A stretch of DNA of 64,000 nt from Phycicoccus endophyticus (lineage in GTDB: Bacteria > Actinomycetota > Actinomycetes > Actinomycetales > Dermatophilaceae). The DNA lies in the NCBI RefSeq assembly GCF_011326735.1, contig NZ_JAANCN010000004.1, positions 167,608 to 231,607 of the forward strand. Reading direction: 5' to 3'. The notes beneath the pieces are model-generated. The model saw only the letters and a program-made list of their open reading frames with translations, did not search any database and was not told where the DNA came from. A program made the position numbers and the translations under genes. Shown here one piece after another: positions 30,153 through 41,117 of the stretch. Each line of letters starts with the position of its first letter. Position 1 is the stretch's first letter.

Positions 30153-31793
30153 TCAGCGCTTCTGCTTGACGATCTGCTCCTGGTCGGAGTCCATCGCCTC
30201 GGCGCCGTCCTCCTCCTCGGAGCCGACCGGCACGCTCTCGGCACCCGAGCCCTCGAAGAGCTTGTCCTTGAAGGTCGCCACCTCCGACTCCAGCGCCTCG
30301 CGGGTCTCGTCGGGCAGCTTGCCGGACTCGCGGATGCCGGCGAGCAGGTCGGCCTGCGTGCGCCGCAGGTGGTCGAGGAAGTCGGCCTCGAAGCGGCGCA
30401 CGTCCTCGACCGCGACGGTGTCGAGCTGGCCGGTGGTGCCGAGCCAGATCGAGACGACCTGCTCCTCGACGGGGAACGGCGCCGACTGCGGCTGCTTGAG
30501 CAGCTCGACGAGCCGGGCACCGCGCGCCAGCTGGGCGCGCGAGGCCGGGTCGAGGTCGGAGGCGAACATCGCGAACGCCTCGAGCGCGCGGTACTGCGCC
30601 AGGTCGAGCTTGAGGCGACCGGAGACGTCCTTCATCGCCTTGACCTGGGCCGCGCCGCCGACGCGGGAGACCGAGATGCCGACGTCGATGGCCGGGCGGA
30701 CGTTGGCGTTGAACAGGTCGGCCTGCAGGTAGATCTGGCCGTCGGTGATCGAGATGACGTTGGTCGGGATGAACGCCGAGACGTCGCCGGCCTTGGTCTC
30801 GATGATCGGCAGACCGGTCATCGAGCCCGCCCCGAGGTCGTCGGAGAGCTTCGCGCAGCGCTCGAGGAGGCGGCTGTGCAGGTAGAAGACGTCGCCGGGG
30901 TAGGCCTCGCGGCCCGGCGGGCGGCGCAGGAGGAGGGAGACGGCGCGGTAGGCCTCGGCCTGCTTGGACAGGTCGTCGAAGACGATGAGGACGTGCTTGC
31001 CCTCGTACATCCAGTGCTGGCCGATCGCCGAGCCGGTGTACGGCGCGAGGTACTTGAACCCGGCCGAGTCCGAGGCGGGGGCGGCGACGATGGTCGTGTA
31101 CTCCATCGCGCCGGCCTCCTCGAGGGTGCCCTTGACCGAGGCGATCGTCGAGCCCTTCTGGCCGATGCCGACGTAGATGCAGCGCACCTGCTTGGCCGGG
31201 TCGCCGGTCTCCCAGAACTCCTTCTGGTTGATGATCGTGTCGACCGCGACCGTGGTCTTGCCGGTCTGCCGGTCGCCGATGATCAGCTGGCGCTGGCCAC
31301 GGCCGATCGGGGTCATGGCGTCGACGGCCTTCAGCCCGGTCTGCAGCGGCTCGTGGACCGACTTGCGCTGGACGACGGTGGGCGCCTGCAGCTCGAGGGC
31401 GCGCCGACCCTCGGCCTCGATGTCGCCGAGGCCGTCGATCGGGGTGCCGAGCGGGTCGACGACGCGGCCGAGGAAGCCGTCGCCGACGGGGACCGAGAGC
31501 ACCTCGCCGGTGCGCTTGACCTCCTGGCCCTCCTCGATCTTGCTGAAGTCACCGAGGACGACGACGCCGATCTCGTGGACGTCGAGGTTGAGCGCGAGGC
31601 CCAGGGTGCCGTCCTCGAACTGGAGCAGCTCGTTGGTCATCGCCGAGGGCAGGCCCTCGACGTGCGCGATGCCGTCACCGGCGTCGACGACGCGGCCGAC
31701 CTCCTCCCGGGAGGCCGCCCCCGGCTCGTAGGAGCGCACGTAGCTGTCCAGCGCGTCCCGGATCTCGTCCGGACGGATCGAGAGCTCCGTCAT
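30153..31793 (-). CDS. atpA: ATP synthase F1 alpha subunit
   Basis: 546 residues, non-catalytic nucleotide-binding subunit. P-loop GDRQTGKT, Arg finger region [11 protein letters not shown]-terminal crown domain to about residue 90. An acidic 35-residue C-terminal tail ([16 protein letters not shown]) extends beyond the E. coli protein, as is common in actinobacteria. Confidence 0.98.
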   Translation of the reverse strand: MTELSIRPDEIRDALDSYVRSYEPGAASREEVGRVVDAGDGIAHVEGLPSAMTNELLQFEDGTLGLALNLDVHEIGVVVLGDFSKIEEGQEVKRTGEVLSVPVGDGFLGRVVDPLGTPIDGLGDIEAEGRRALELQAPTVVQRKSVHEPLQTGLKAVDAMTPIGRGQRQLIIGDRQTGKTTVAVDTIINQKEFWETGDPAKQVRCIYVGIGQKGSTIASVKGTLEEAGAMEYTTIVAAPASDSAGFKYLAPYTGSAIGQHWMYEGKHVLIVFDDLSKQAEAYRAVSLLLRRPPGREAYPGDVFYLHSRLLERCAKLSDDLGAGSMTGLPIIETKAGDVSAFIPTNVISITDGQIYLQADLFNANVRPAIDVGISVSRVGGAAQVKAMKDVSGRLKLDLAQYRALEAFAMFASDLDPASRAQLARGARLVELLKQPQSAPFPVEEQVVSIWLGTTGQLDTVAVEDVRRFEADFLDHLRRTQADLLAGIRESGKLPDETREALESEVATFKDKLFEGSGAESVPVGSEEEDGAEAMDSDQEQIVKQKR

Positions 31794-31873
31794 GTCTGAT
31801 CTTCTCCTCGGTCACCGGCCCCGTCGGGGCCGCAGGTCGTGTGGGGTCTTCGTGGTCGTGGTCGGTGGGCGGG

Positions 31874-32688
31874 TCAGCCGCCGGTGACGTGCCGCCTGGC
31901 CTCGTCGAGCCGCCGGAGCACCGTGCCGTCGACGACCTCGTCGCCGACCTGCACCCGGATGCCGCCGATGACGCCGGGGTCGAGCACCACCTGGAGCGTC
32001 ACGGCCTTGCCGTAGTGCTCCTCGAGGGCGGTCCGCAGCCGGTGGTGCTGCTGCTCGCTCAGCGGGACGGCGGCGGTGACGAGGGCGGTGAGCTCGTCGC
32101 GGCGGCGCGCGGCGAGCTCGAGGTAGGTCTCCAGCACCCGGTCCAGCCGGCGGCCCCGAGGCACCCGCACGGCCTGCTCGGCCAGGCGCACCGTCTCCGC
32201 GGCGGCCTTGCCCTCGAGGAGGGTGTGCACCAGGGACGCCTTGCCCTCGCCGTCGGTGTTGCGGCTGGAGAGGGTGTCGCGCAGGCCGGGGTCGGCCGCG
32301 ACGATCCGCTCGAAGCGGAACAGCTCGTCCTCGACCCGGTCGATGTGCCCGGCCGACTCCGCGCCGGCGAGCAGCGCCTGGACCGCGAGGCTCTCGAGCA
32401 TGTCGCCGAGGTCGCGCTCGGCGGCCCACCGCTGCCCGGCGACGGTCGCGACGAGCTCGACCGCGGCCTCCCCGACCTTGCCGCCGAGGAGCGAGCGCGC
32501 CAGGCCGGCCTTGGCCTCACCCTCACGCGAGGGGTCGGCCAGTGCCCGCCGCAGCGACGCGCTGCCCTCGACCACGCCGGTCACCGCGAACAGCTCCTCG
32601 GCGAGCCCGGCGGCGTCGACGCTGCCGCCCAGGGCCGTGTCGAGGGCCTCCTGGGACGCGCGGGCCGCACCGCGGGACGAGCCACGCA

Positions 32689-32689
<1 letters not shown>
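31874..32689 (-). CDS. atpH: ATP synthase F1 delta subunit
   Basis: 271 residues, stator protein joining b subunit to F1. N-terminal helical domain plus the conserved end block HHRLRTALEEHYGKAVTLQVVLDPGVIGG. Longer than the E. coli protein (177), as usual in actinobacteria. The ATG shares one base with the atpF stop (TGATG). Confidence 0.96.
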
Positions 32690-33288
<599 letters not shown>

Positions 33289-33337
33289 TTATCTCGTCGG
33301 TTCAGGTCGAGCAGATGCTGGTCGGAGTGGACCGGCG

Positions 33338-33640
<303 letters not shown>

Positions 33641-34471
33641 TCAGTGGTGCTCGCTCACCGCGTCGCTGATGTAGAGCGCGGCGAGCAGGGTGAAGATGAA
33701 CGCCTGGAGGAACTCGATGAGGAGCTCGAAGAACGTCATCGCGATGGAGAACGCGAAAGACAGGACGCCCGAGAAGTTGAGGAACAGGTTGCCCCCGTGG
33801 AGCAGCAGGTACTCGCCGCCGACGATGAACACGAGCAGCATGAGGTGGCCGGCGAGCATGTTGCCGAAGAGCCGCAGCGCGAGGGTGAGCGGCCGGATCA
33901 CGAAGTACGTGAGGAACTCGAGGACGAAGAGGATGGGCTTCAGCCAGCCCGGCAGGCCCGGGGGGATGAGGCTCTTGAAGTAGGGCAGGACGCCGTGCTT
34001 CCGGCGGATCGCGACCGTGTGGTAGGTGATGTAGACGATGAGCGTCAGGACGATCGGGATGCCGACCCGGCTCATCGTCGGGAACTGGATGAACGGCACG
34101 ATGCCGAACACGTTGTTCACGAGGATGAGCGTGAAGAGGGTGAGGAGCAGCGGGACGAACTGGAGGAAGTCCTTGCTGCCGATGATGTCTCGCCCGATGG
34201 TGTTGCGCACGAAGTTGTACGAGCCCTCGACGAGGAACTGGTTCTTGCTCGGCACCACGGTGAGCTTGCGGGTGGCGGAGACGTAGAACCACGCGAGCAG
34301 CCCGACCGAGATGAGCAGCACGAGCCCGGGCCGGGTGAGGGTCCACGGGCTGTCACCGCCGACCAGCGGCCACCAGAAGTCCTTGACCCCGGGCGTCTCG
34401 AACCCCCCCTCGCCCTCGGCGGCGGGGGCGACGGCGGGAAGCCAGCTAGCGGAGACCACGATCGGGCTCAC
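33641..34471 (-). CDS. atpB: ATP synthase Fo a subunit
   Basis: 276 residues with five to six membrane helices. The essential Arg is in LALRLFGNMLAGH, and the final half-channel helix reads IEFLQAFIFTLLAALYI. The GTG start at 34471 overlaps the stop of a 40-codon frame; GAGGAGAAGG is the ribosome site. Confidence 0.97.
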   Translation of the reverse strand: MSPIVVSASWLPAVAPAAEGEGGFETPGVKDFWWPLVGGDSPWTLTRPGLVLLISVGLLAWFYVSATRKLTVVPSKNQFLVEGSYNFVRNTIGRDIIGSKDFLQFVPLLLTLFTLILVNNVFGIVPFIQFPTMSRVGIPIVLTLIVYITYHTVAIRRKHGVLPYFKSLIPPGLPGWLKPILFVLEFLTYFVIRPLTLALRLFGNMLAGHLMLLVFIVGGEYLLLHGGNLFLNFSGVLSFAFSIAMTFFELLIEFLQAFIFTLLAALYISDAVSEHH

Positions 34472-34590
34472 ACCTTCTCCTCGGGGAACTCACAGGTACC
34501 AGTGACCGGTACCCGGGTGGACTGGACGTACGCTACCCGACCCTCACGGGTGGTCGCGACGGCGGGACGGCCGGGCGCCGCGGGCGTCAT
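34468..34590 (-). CDS. Possible 40-residue protein between atpI and atpB
   Basis: Frame begins MTPAAPGRPAVATTREGRV and ends EFPEEKV. Its ATG overlaps the atpI stop (ATGA) and its TGA overlaps the atpB GTG start (GTGTGA), so it fills the gap exactly and would couple translation through the operon. About 80% of third positions are G or C, somewhat below neighbours. It includes a GGTACC-N7-GGTACC inverted repeat. No homologue is recognised; it may be a real small protein or simply a translated spacer. Confidence 0.4.
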   Translation of the reverse strand: MTPAAPGRPAVATTREGRVAYVQSTRVPVTGTCEFPEEKV

Positions 34591-35036
34591 CGCCCCTGCT
34601 CCGGGGCCTCGGCGGGCTCGTCGTAGACCGGGAAGCGGGCCGTGCGCAGGGCCCGCCAGGCGAAGGCCTGCCAGGCGATCGTCACGACGAGCGCGGTGAC
34701 CGCGAGGGCGGTGCCGTCGACCCACGAGGCGCGCCGGAAGAGGATGAAGAACACGAGCAGGGCGAGCACCTGGCCGAGGTAGACGGCCATCGCCACGGCG
34801 AAGAAGGCGTGCGGGCTGGCGCTGCGGACGAGCCGGCTGAGCAGGAACATCCCCGAGGCGTAGAACGCGACCGAGACCACGAGCCCGAGCAGGCTGCCGG
34901 CGAGCGAGCCGCCGCCCCACACGAGCGCCAGGACGACCACGGCGAGCGCGCCGGCGATGCTGGCGGGCACCAGGGCCCCGCGGAGCATCACCGCGAACGG
35001 GGCGCCGGCGGTGGCGTGCTCGGGGCGGTCGGTCAT
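34587..35036 (-). CDS. atpI: AtpI-like membrane protein, first gene of the ATP synthase operon
   Basis: 149 residues with four predicted helices (ASIAGALAVVVLALVWGG, GSLLGLVVSVAFYASGMFLL, AFFAVAMAVYLGQVLALLVFF, GTALAVTALVVTIAWQAFAW). Position at the head of the operon and topology fit AtpI/small membrane proteins that aid c-ring assembly; sequence similarity to E. coli AtpI is not obvious, so the symbol is by position. Downstream genes overlap or follow closely. Confidence 0.72.
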   Translation of the reverse strand: MTDRPEHATAGAPFAVMLRGALVPASIAGALAVVVLALVWGGGSLAGSLLGLVVSVAFYASGMFLLSRLVRSASPHAFFAVAMAVYLGQVLALLVFFILFRRASWVDGTALAVTALVVTIAWQAFAWRALRTARFPVYDEPAEAPEQGR

Positions 35037-35084
35037 CTGCGATCGGCCTCTTCGGGTGGTCGTGGCGGAGGGTCTCCGTGACGG

Positions 35085-35104
35085 CTTGTGAAAGTTATCA
35101 CAAG
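35085..35104. promoter_or_regulatory. Crp/GlxR-type palindrome upstream of the atp operon
   Basis: CTTGTGA-AAGTTA-TCACAAG is a perfect 7+7 inverted repeat containing TGTGA-N6-TCACA, the Crp/GlxR consensus. It lies 49 bases before the atpI start and 89 bases before the divergent sugar transferase gene, so it could control either. A TAACTT within the spacer (minus strand) could be part of a -10 box. Confidence 0.7.
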
Positions 35105-35178
35105 CGCCCCGGCCGGGCCCAATCGCGTCCGCGGGGCCCCCACGGCGAGGCAGCCCGCGCCCGGACAGGCGCACTCCC

Positions 35179-35184
35179 TAGACT
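35179..35184 (+). promoter_or_regulatory. -10 box of sugar-phosphate transferase gene (leaderless)
   Basis: TAGACT, then 8 bases to ATG 35193. Confidence 0.5.
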
Positions 35185-35192
35185 CACCGACC

Positions 35193-36488
35193 ATGAAGAT
35201 GCGGGCGCTCGTGCGGACCACCGTGTACGACCTGCTGCTCCTCGTCCTCGCCTTCGTCGGCGCCACCTACCTGCGCTACGGCGACCTCACGACCAACGCC
35301 ATCACGCCCGGCGGGGTGCTCTGGCCGATCCTCCTCACGACGCTCGCGGCCACGGTCATCGGCAGCGCGCTGAGCGCGGCGATGTCGGCGACGGCTCCCC
35401 CGCGGCCCAGCTACAACCGCGCGATGGTCATGGCGGTGCTCGTCTTCTTCACCGAGGCCGCGCTCATCGTCATCCTCCGTCCCTGGTTCTCCCGTGGCCA
35501 GCTGTTCTTCACGGCGGTCCTGTGGGTCTTCCTCGTCCTGTGGAGCCGCTGGGCGGTGCGCCGCCGCCCGTGGTCGGAGCGCGCGGTCATCGTCACCGCG
35601 GCGAGCGACCTCGTCGAGCGCCTGCGCAAGGTGCCGCACCTGCGGATCGTCGGGGTCGTCGACCCCTCCCAGAGCGGCCCGATCACCGCTCCCCCGCTCG
35701 ACACGTTCATCGCCATCGACCTGTCGGTGCCGTGGTCCCAGGACGTCACCCGGTTCATCTCCGCGGTCTCGGTCGCGGGGCGCGACGTGCGCGCGTTCAC
35801 CCAGGTCTACGAGGAGCACACCGGCCAGGTGCCGTTGTCCTACCTCTCCGAGGGCTGGGAGATCGAGACCTCGCTGCGCCGGATCCTGCCGTTCATCCCC
35901 CTGAAGACCGCCGCCGACATCGCCCTGGCCCTGCTCACCTCCGTCCTCTGGCTGCCGGTGCTGCTCCTCACGGCCCTGGCCGTCCTGGTCGTCGACGGCC
36001 GCCCGGTGTTCTTCACCCAGACGCGGGTCGGCCGCTCCGGCACTCCGGTGCGCATCCACAAGTTCCGCACGATGACCCCCGAGGAGCGCCCGGCCACCGA
36101 CCTCGCGAGCGACGACGACCCGCGGATCACCCGGCTCGGCGCGTTCCTGCGCCGCTACCGCCTCGACGAGGTCCCCCAGGTCATCAACGTCCTGCGCGGC
36201 GAGCTCGCCATCGTCGGGCCCCGGCCGGAGTGGGTGAGCACGGCCGAGCGCTACCGGGAGGTCATCCCGTTCTACGACCAGCGCACCCTCGTGCGCCCCG
36301 GCATCACCGGGTGGGCCCAGGTCAACCTCGGCGCGACGAGTGACGAGGCGGGCGCCATGCAGAAGCTGTCCTACGACTTCTACTACCTCAAGCACATGTC
36401 GCCGATGCTCGACATGGAGATCCTCGCGCGCAGCATCCGCACGATCCTGCGCGGCGACGTCACCCCGCGCTCGAGGCGCCGCTCGTAG
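35193..36488 (+). CDS. Polyprenyl glycosylphosphotransferase (bacterial sugar transferase)
   Basis: 431 residues. N-terminal four helices to about 125, a Rossmann-like linking domain (about 130-240), then the catalytic sugar transferase domain: re-entrant helix, FFTQTRVGRSGTPVRIHKFRTM, ITRLGAFLRRYRLDEVPQVINVL, and IVGPRPEW, RPGITGWAQVN. It starts exopolysaccharide or glycan synthesis by moving a sugar phosphate onto undecaprenyl phosphate. The catalytic Asp-Glu pair DE in RLDEVPQ is present. No glycan operon surrounds it; it stands between atp and glyA. Confidence 0.93.
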   Translation: MKMRALVRTTVYDLLLLVLAFVGATYLRYGDLTTNAITPGGVLWPILLTTLAATVIGSALSAAMSATAPPRPSYNRAMVMAVLVFFTEAALIVILRPWFSRGQLFFTAVLWVFLVLWSRWAVRRRPWSERAVIVTAASDLVERLRKVPHLRIVGVVDPSQSGPITAPPLDTFIAIDLSVPWSQDVTRFISAVSVAGRDVRAFTQVYEEHTGQVPLSYLSEGWEIETSLRRILPFIPLKTAADIALALLTSVLWLPVLLLTALAVLVVDGRPVFFTQTRVGRSGTPVRIHKFRTMTPEERPATDLASDDDPRITRLGAFLRRYRLDEVPQVINVLRGELAIVGPRPEWVSTAERYREVIPFYDQRTLVRPGITGWAQVNLGATSDEAGAMQKLSYDFYYLKHMSPMLDMEILARSIRTILRGDVTPRSRRRS

Positions 36489-36495
36489 GGCGGGC

Positions 36496-37776
36496 TCAGG
36501 CGGGGCGGGGGTAGGCCGGGAAGGCCGCGACGAGCTCGCCCACCTCGGCGCGCACCTCGCGCGAGACCGGGTGCTCGGGGTCGGCGTCGCCCTCGGTCAC
36601 CGCGCGGGAGATGAGCCGGGCGATGGTGCGCATCTCGTCCTCGCCCATCCCCTGGGTCGTCACGGCCGGCGTGCCGACCCGGATGCCGGAGGCGATGTTC
36701 GGCTTCTGCGGGTCGAACGGGATGGCGTTCTTGTTCAGGGTGATGCCCGCGGCGTCGCACCGCGCCTCGGCGTCGGCGCCGGTGACGAGCACGCCCTGGA
36801 GGTCGTGCAGGCTCAGGTGGGTGTCGGTGCCACCGGTCGTCGGCCGGATGCCGTGCTCGCCGAGCGCCCCCGCGAGCACCTGGGCGTTGGCGACCACGCG
36901 CCGGGTGTACTCGGCGTACTCGGGGGTCGCGCACTCCTTGAAGTTGACCGCCTTGGCCGCGATCGTGTGCATCTGCGGGCCGCCCTGCATCATCGGGAAG
37001 ACCGCCTTGTCGATCGCGGCGCGGTGCTCCTCGGTGCACACGATGGCGCCCGAGCGCGGACCGCGCAGCACCTTGTGGGTCGTGAAGGAGACGACGTCGG
37101 CGTACGGGACGGGGCTGGGGATGGCGCCGCCGGCCACGAGGCCGATGAAGTGCGCGGCGTCGACCCAGAAGACGGCACCGACCTCGTCGGCGATGGCCCG
37201 GAAGCGGGCGAAGTCGATCAGCCGGGGCACCGCCGAGCCGCCCGCGAGGATGACCTTGGGTCGGTGCTCCTTGGCGAGCCGCTCGACCTCGTCGTAGTCG
37301 ATGTCCTCGGTGTCCTTGTCGACCCCGTAGTGGACGGCGTCGAACCACTTGCCGCTGAAGGAGACCTTCGTGCCGTGGGTGAGGTGACCGCCGTGGGGAA
37401 GGCTCATCGCGAGGATGGTCTCCCCCGGCTGGAGGAAGGCGCCGTAGACCGCCTGGTTGGCGCTGGCCCCCGAGTGCGGCTGGACGTTGGCGTGGTCGGC
37501 ACCGAAGAGGGCCTTGCAGCGCTCGATGGCGAGGGTCTCGGCCTTGTCGACCTCGGCGCAGCCCCCGTAGTAGCGCCGCCCGGGGTAGCCCTCGGCGTAC
37601 TTGTTCGACAGCGTCGAGCCGAGGGCGGTGAGCACCTCCGGGCTGGAGAGGTTCTCGCTCGCGATGAGCTGCAACCCGCCGCGGAGCCGGTCGAGCTCGC
37701 CGGTGAGGACGGCGGCGATCTCGGGGTCGAACGCCTCGAGGGCGTCGAAGTCGGATCCGTAGAACGTCTCACCCAT
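36496..37776 (-). CDS. glyA: Serine hydroxymethyltransferase
   Basis: 426 residues. Interconverts serine and glycine with tetrahydrofolate; PLP enzyme. Internal-aldimine Lys in SFTTHKVLRGPRSG, substrate-binding QPHSGASANQAVY, SLPHGGHLTHG. Its 5' end overlaps the tsaC stop by 8 bases, so they are co-transcribed. Confidence 0.97.
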   Translation of the reverse strand: MGETFYGSDFDALEAFDPEIAAVLTGELDRLRGGLQLIASENLSSPEVLTALGSTLSNKYAEGYPGRRYYGGCAEVDKAETLAIERCKALFGADHANVQPHSGASANQAVYGAFLQPGETILAMSLPHGGHLTHGTKVSFSGKWFDAVHYGVDKDTEDIDYDEVERLAKEHRPKVILAGGSAVPRLIDFARFRAIADEVGAVFWVDAAHFIGLVAGGAIPSPVPYADVVSFTTHKVLRGPRSGAIVCTEEHRAAIDKAVFPMMQGGPQMHTIAAKAVNFKECATPEYAEYTRRVVANAQVLAGALGEHGIRPTTGGTDTHLSLHDLQGVLVTGADAEARCDAAGITLNKNAIPFDPQKPNIASGIRVGTPAVTTQGMGEDEMRTIARLISRAVTEGDADPEHPVSREVRAEVGELVAAFPAYPRPA

Positions 37777-38482
37777 CGTCGGTGCTCTCCCGTGGCTCGT
37801 CCTGGGGCAGCGCCGCGGTCTCGGCGCTCGTCAACTCTAGGGCGTCCTCGCGCGAGCGCCCGACGACGTCCATGACCTGCTCCCGCGAGAGCGCGCCGAG
37901 GCGCAGGACCATGGGCTCCTCGCGCGTGCAGTCGACGATCGTCGAGGCGAGCCCGCCGGTGCTCGGGCCGCCGTCTAGATAGAACTCGACGCTCGCGCCG
38001 AGCTGGGTGGCGGCCTCGACCACCGTCCGGCTCGCGGGGTGCCCGTGCCGGTTGGCGCTGCTCACCGCCATCGGCCCGACCTCGCGCAGCAGGGCCAGGG
38101 CGACCTCGTCGTCGGGCATGCGCAGCGCCACGGTGCCCCCGGTCTCCCCGAGGTCCCAGGCGAGCGAGGGCTGGGCGCGCAGCACGACGGTCAGCGGCCC
38201 GGGCCACAGCGCCTCGACGAGCGCGCGGGCGTAGCGCGGGACGTCGACGGCGAGCCCCTCGAGGGTGCGCGCCTCCGGGACGAGCACCGGCGGCGGCATG
38301 TCGGCGCCGCGCCCCTTGGCCGCGAGGAGCGCGCGGACGGCCTCCGGGGAGAAGGCGTCGGCGCCGATGCCGTACACGGTGTCGGTCGGCAGGACGACGA
38401 GGGCGCCGCGGCGCACCCCGTCGGCGACCTTGGGGAGGGCGTCGGCGCGCCCCGCCTCGGTGGTGCAGTCGAAGACCGGCAT
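37769..38482 (-). CDS. tsaC: L-threonylcarbamoyladenylate synthase (Sua5/YciO/YrdC family)
   Basis: 237 residues. Makes threonylcarbamoyl-AMP for the t6A37 tRNA modification. Conserved GALVVLPTDTVYGIGADA, Lys of AAKGRGADMPPPVL, ALWPGPLTVVL, and MAVSSANRHG. The short C-terminal tail is unlike the Sua5 domain, so it is the TsaC form. ATG 38482 lies 7 bases after TACCCT. Confidence 0.93.
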   Translation of the reverse strand: MPVFDCTTEAGRADALPKVADGVRRGALVVLPTDTVYGIGADAFSPEAVRALLAAKGRGADMPPPVLVPEARTLEGLAVDVPRYARALVEALWPGPLTVVLRAQPSLAWDLGETGGTVALRMPDDEVALALLREVGPMAVSSANRHGHPASRTVVEAATQLGASVEFYLDGGPSTGGLASTIVDCTREEPMVLRLGALSREQVMDVVGRSREDALELTSAETAALPQDEPRESTDDG

Positions 38483-38489
38483 GGGGACC

Positions 38490-38495
38490 AGGGTA
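38490..38495 (-). promoter_or_regulatory. -10 box of tsaC (leaderless)
   Basis: TACCCT on the minus strand, 7 bases before ATG 38482; gives tsaC-glyA its own promoter after prmC. Confidence 0.45.
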
Positions 38496-38589
38496 GGGCG
38501 GCCGGCGGGGCGGGCCGCAGGCGCCACCGCGGCGGCGGGCACGGTCGCGCACGCGGCACGTCGAGGGGGCTCTCCGGTGGCGCAGGTCC

Positions 38590-39449
38590 TCAGCGGCGGC
38601 GGGTCGCCACGGTGACCCGAGGACGCCCGGCGAGGTCGGCGTGGTCGGCGACGTCCTCCCAGGCGCCGGTGCGGCGCAGCGCGGCCGGCAGGCTCGCCCC
38701 CTGCTCGTCGGCGTGCTCCATGACGAGGGTCCCACCGGGTGCCAGGAGCACCGCCGCCCGGGCCGCGACGGCCAGGGGGACGGCCAGCCCGTCCGCCGAG
38801 CGGCCGTAGAGCGCCAGCTCGGGGTCGTGCTCGCGCACCTCGGGGTCGACGGGCACCGCGCCGTCGGGGATGTACGGGGGGTTGCTGACGACGACGTCGG
38901 CCACCCCCTCGAGGTCCTCGAAGGCCGTCGTCGCGTCACCGAGGCGCAGCTCGACGCCGCCACCGTGCTCGGCGACGTTGCGCTCGGCCCAGGCGTGCGC
39001 CTGCGGGCTCAGCTCGACGGCGTGCACCCGGGCGCCCGGGACCTCCTCGGCCACGGCCAGCGCGATCGCCCCCGAGCCGGTGCCCAGGTCGACCACGACC
39101 GCGGACCCGCGGTGGGCGCGCGCGGCCTCGATGGCCAGCCCCGCGGTGACCTCGGTCTCCGGGCGGGGCACGAAGACACCCGGCCCGACGTACAGGACGA
39201 GCCCGCGGAAGTGGGCCCGGCCGGTGAGGTGCTGCAGCGGGACCCGCCGCGCCCGCTGCGCGAGGAGCTCCTCGAGGCGGGCGACGTCGGCGTCGGCGAG
39301 CGGGGCGCACAGCACCTGACGACGCCGGACCTCGCCGGTGTCGGTGCCGAGGACGACGCCGGCGAGCTCGAGGGCGTCGACCTCGGGCGAGGGCACGCCG
39401 GCGGCGGCCAGCTCGCGCCGGGCCCGGGCGAGCACGACGTCGAGGGTCG

Positions 39450-39453
<4 letters not shown>
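38590..39453 (-). CDS. prmC: Peptide chain release factor N5-glutamine methyltransferase
   Basis: 287 residues. Methylates the Gln of the GGQ motif in release factors. SAM-binding [16 protein letters not shown] and catalytic NPPYIP seen; N-terminal helical recognition domain with FVPRPETEV. Start ATG overlaps the prfA stop (ATGA); its substrate is the product of the gene directly upstream. Confidence 0.95.
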
Positions 39454-40526
<1,073 letters not shown>

Positions 40527-40563
40527 CTGGTCCTCCTCGGCAGGTGGGCGGCGGGGACACGGG

Positions 40564-40598
40564 TGCGCCGGCCCGCCCATGGTGGACGGACCGGCGCA
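40564..40598 (-). terminator. Hairpin after rpmE
   Basis: Outer stem TGCGCCGG/CCGGCGCA with an inner stem (one mismatch) around the loop; lies 8 bases past the rpmE stop. No U-run, so it may act with Rho or as an mRNA 3' end. Confidence 0.5.
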
Positions 40599-40605
40599 TC
40601 GGGTG

Positions 40606-40821
40606 CTACTTGGCGGCCTTCTTGCCGTACCGCGCCTCGAACCGGGCCACGCGGCCGCCGGTGTCGAGGATCTTCTGCTTGCCCGTGTAGAACGGGTGGC
40701 AGTTGGAGCACACGTCGGCGTGGATGACGCCGTTCTCGGCGGTGCTGCGCGTGGTGAACGTGTTGCCACAGGTGCAGGTGACCGTGGTCTCCACGTAGTT
40801 CGGGTGGATGTCCTTCTTCAC
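40606..40821 (-). CDS. rpmE: 50S ribosomal protein L31, zinc-binding form
   Basis: 71 residues from GTG 40821 (CAAGGAGAG upstream). Zinc ligands in TCTCGN and [12 protein letters not shown] mark the C+ form; a zinc-free paralogue would be used in zinc starvation. [21 protein letters not shown] is the conserved C-terminus. Confidence 0.97.
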   Translation of the reverse strand: MKKDIHPNYVETTVTCTCGNTFTTRSTAENGVIHADVCSNCHPFYTGKQKILDTGGRVARFEARYGKKAAK

Positions 40822-41033
40822 GAGTCTCTCCTTGGATGTCTCCGGGTCGGCGGGCCCAGCACCGTGCTGCAAGCCCTTGGCGCCCCGACTGCAACCCTCG
40901 TGGGAGGCCGCTCAGGAAACGCGTCACTGCCGTGAACCGGTCCAGCGGTCAAGTGTGCCAGAGGTGGCGCACCGTCACCTAAACGGAGCCGCCACCGGTG
41001 GCATTCCCGCCGCCGCCCCGTCGACATCGCTCC

Positions 41034-41079
41034 GGTGTCCTGCCGAGCGGGCACGAGGACGCGCGGCTGGCAGGACACC
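41034..41079. repeat. Hairpin repeat, copy 1 (beside AbiEi-like gene)
   Basis: GGTGTCCTGCC (41034-41044) and GGCAGGACACC (41069-41079) form a perfect 11-base stem with a 24-base loop starting GAGCG. A related hairpin flanks the other side of the same gene. Confidence 0.65.
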
Positions 41080-41117
41080 AGCGCTGCCGTCGCGCGGCCC
41101 GCAGGACGGGCGCCCTG

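Noticed and set aside
40857..40869. CAGCACCGTGCTG palindrome in the rpmE leader as an L31 autoregulatory or Zur site
   Set aside because: Short and G+C-rich; does not match the A+T-rich Zur consensus and is likely chance.
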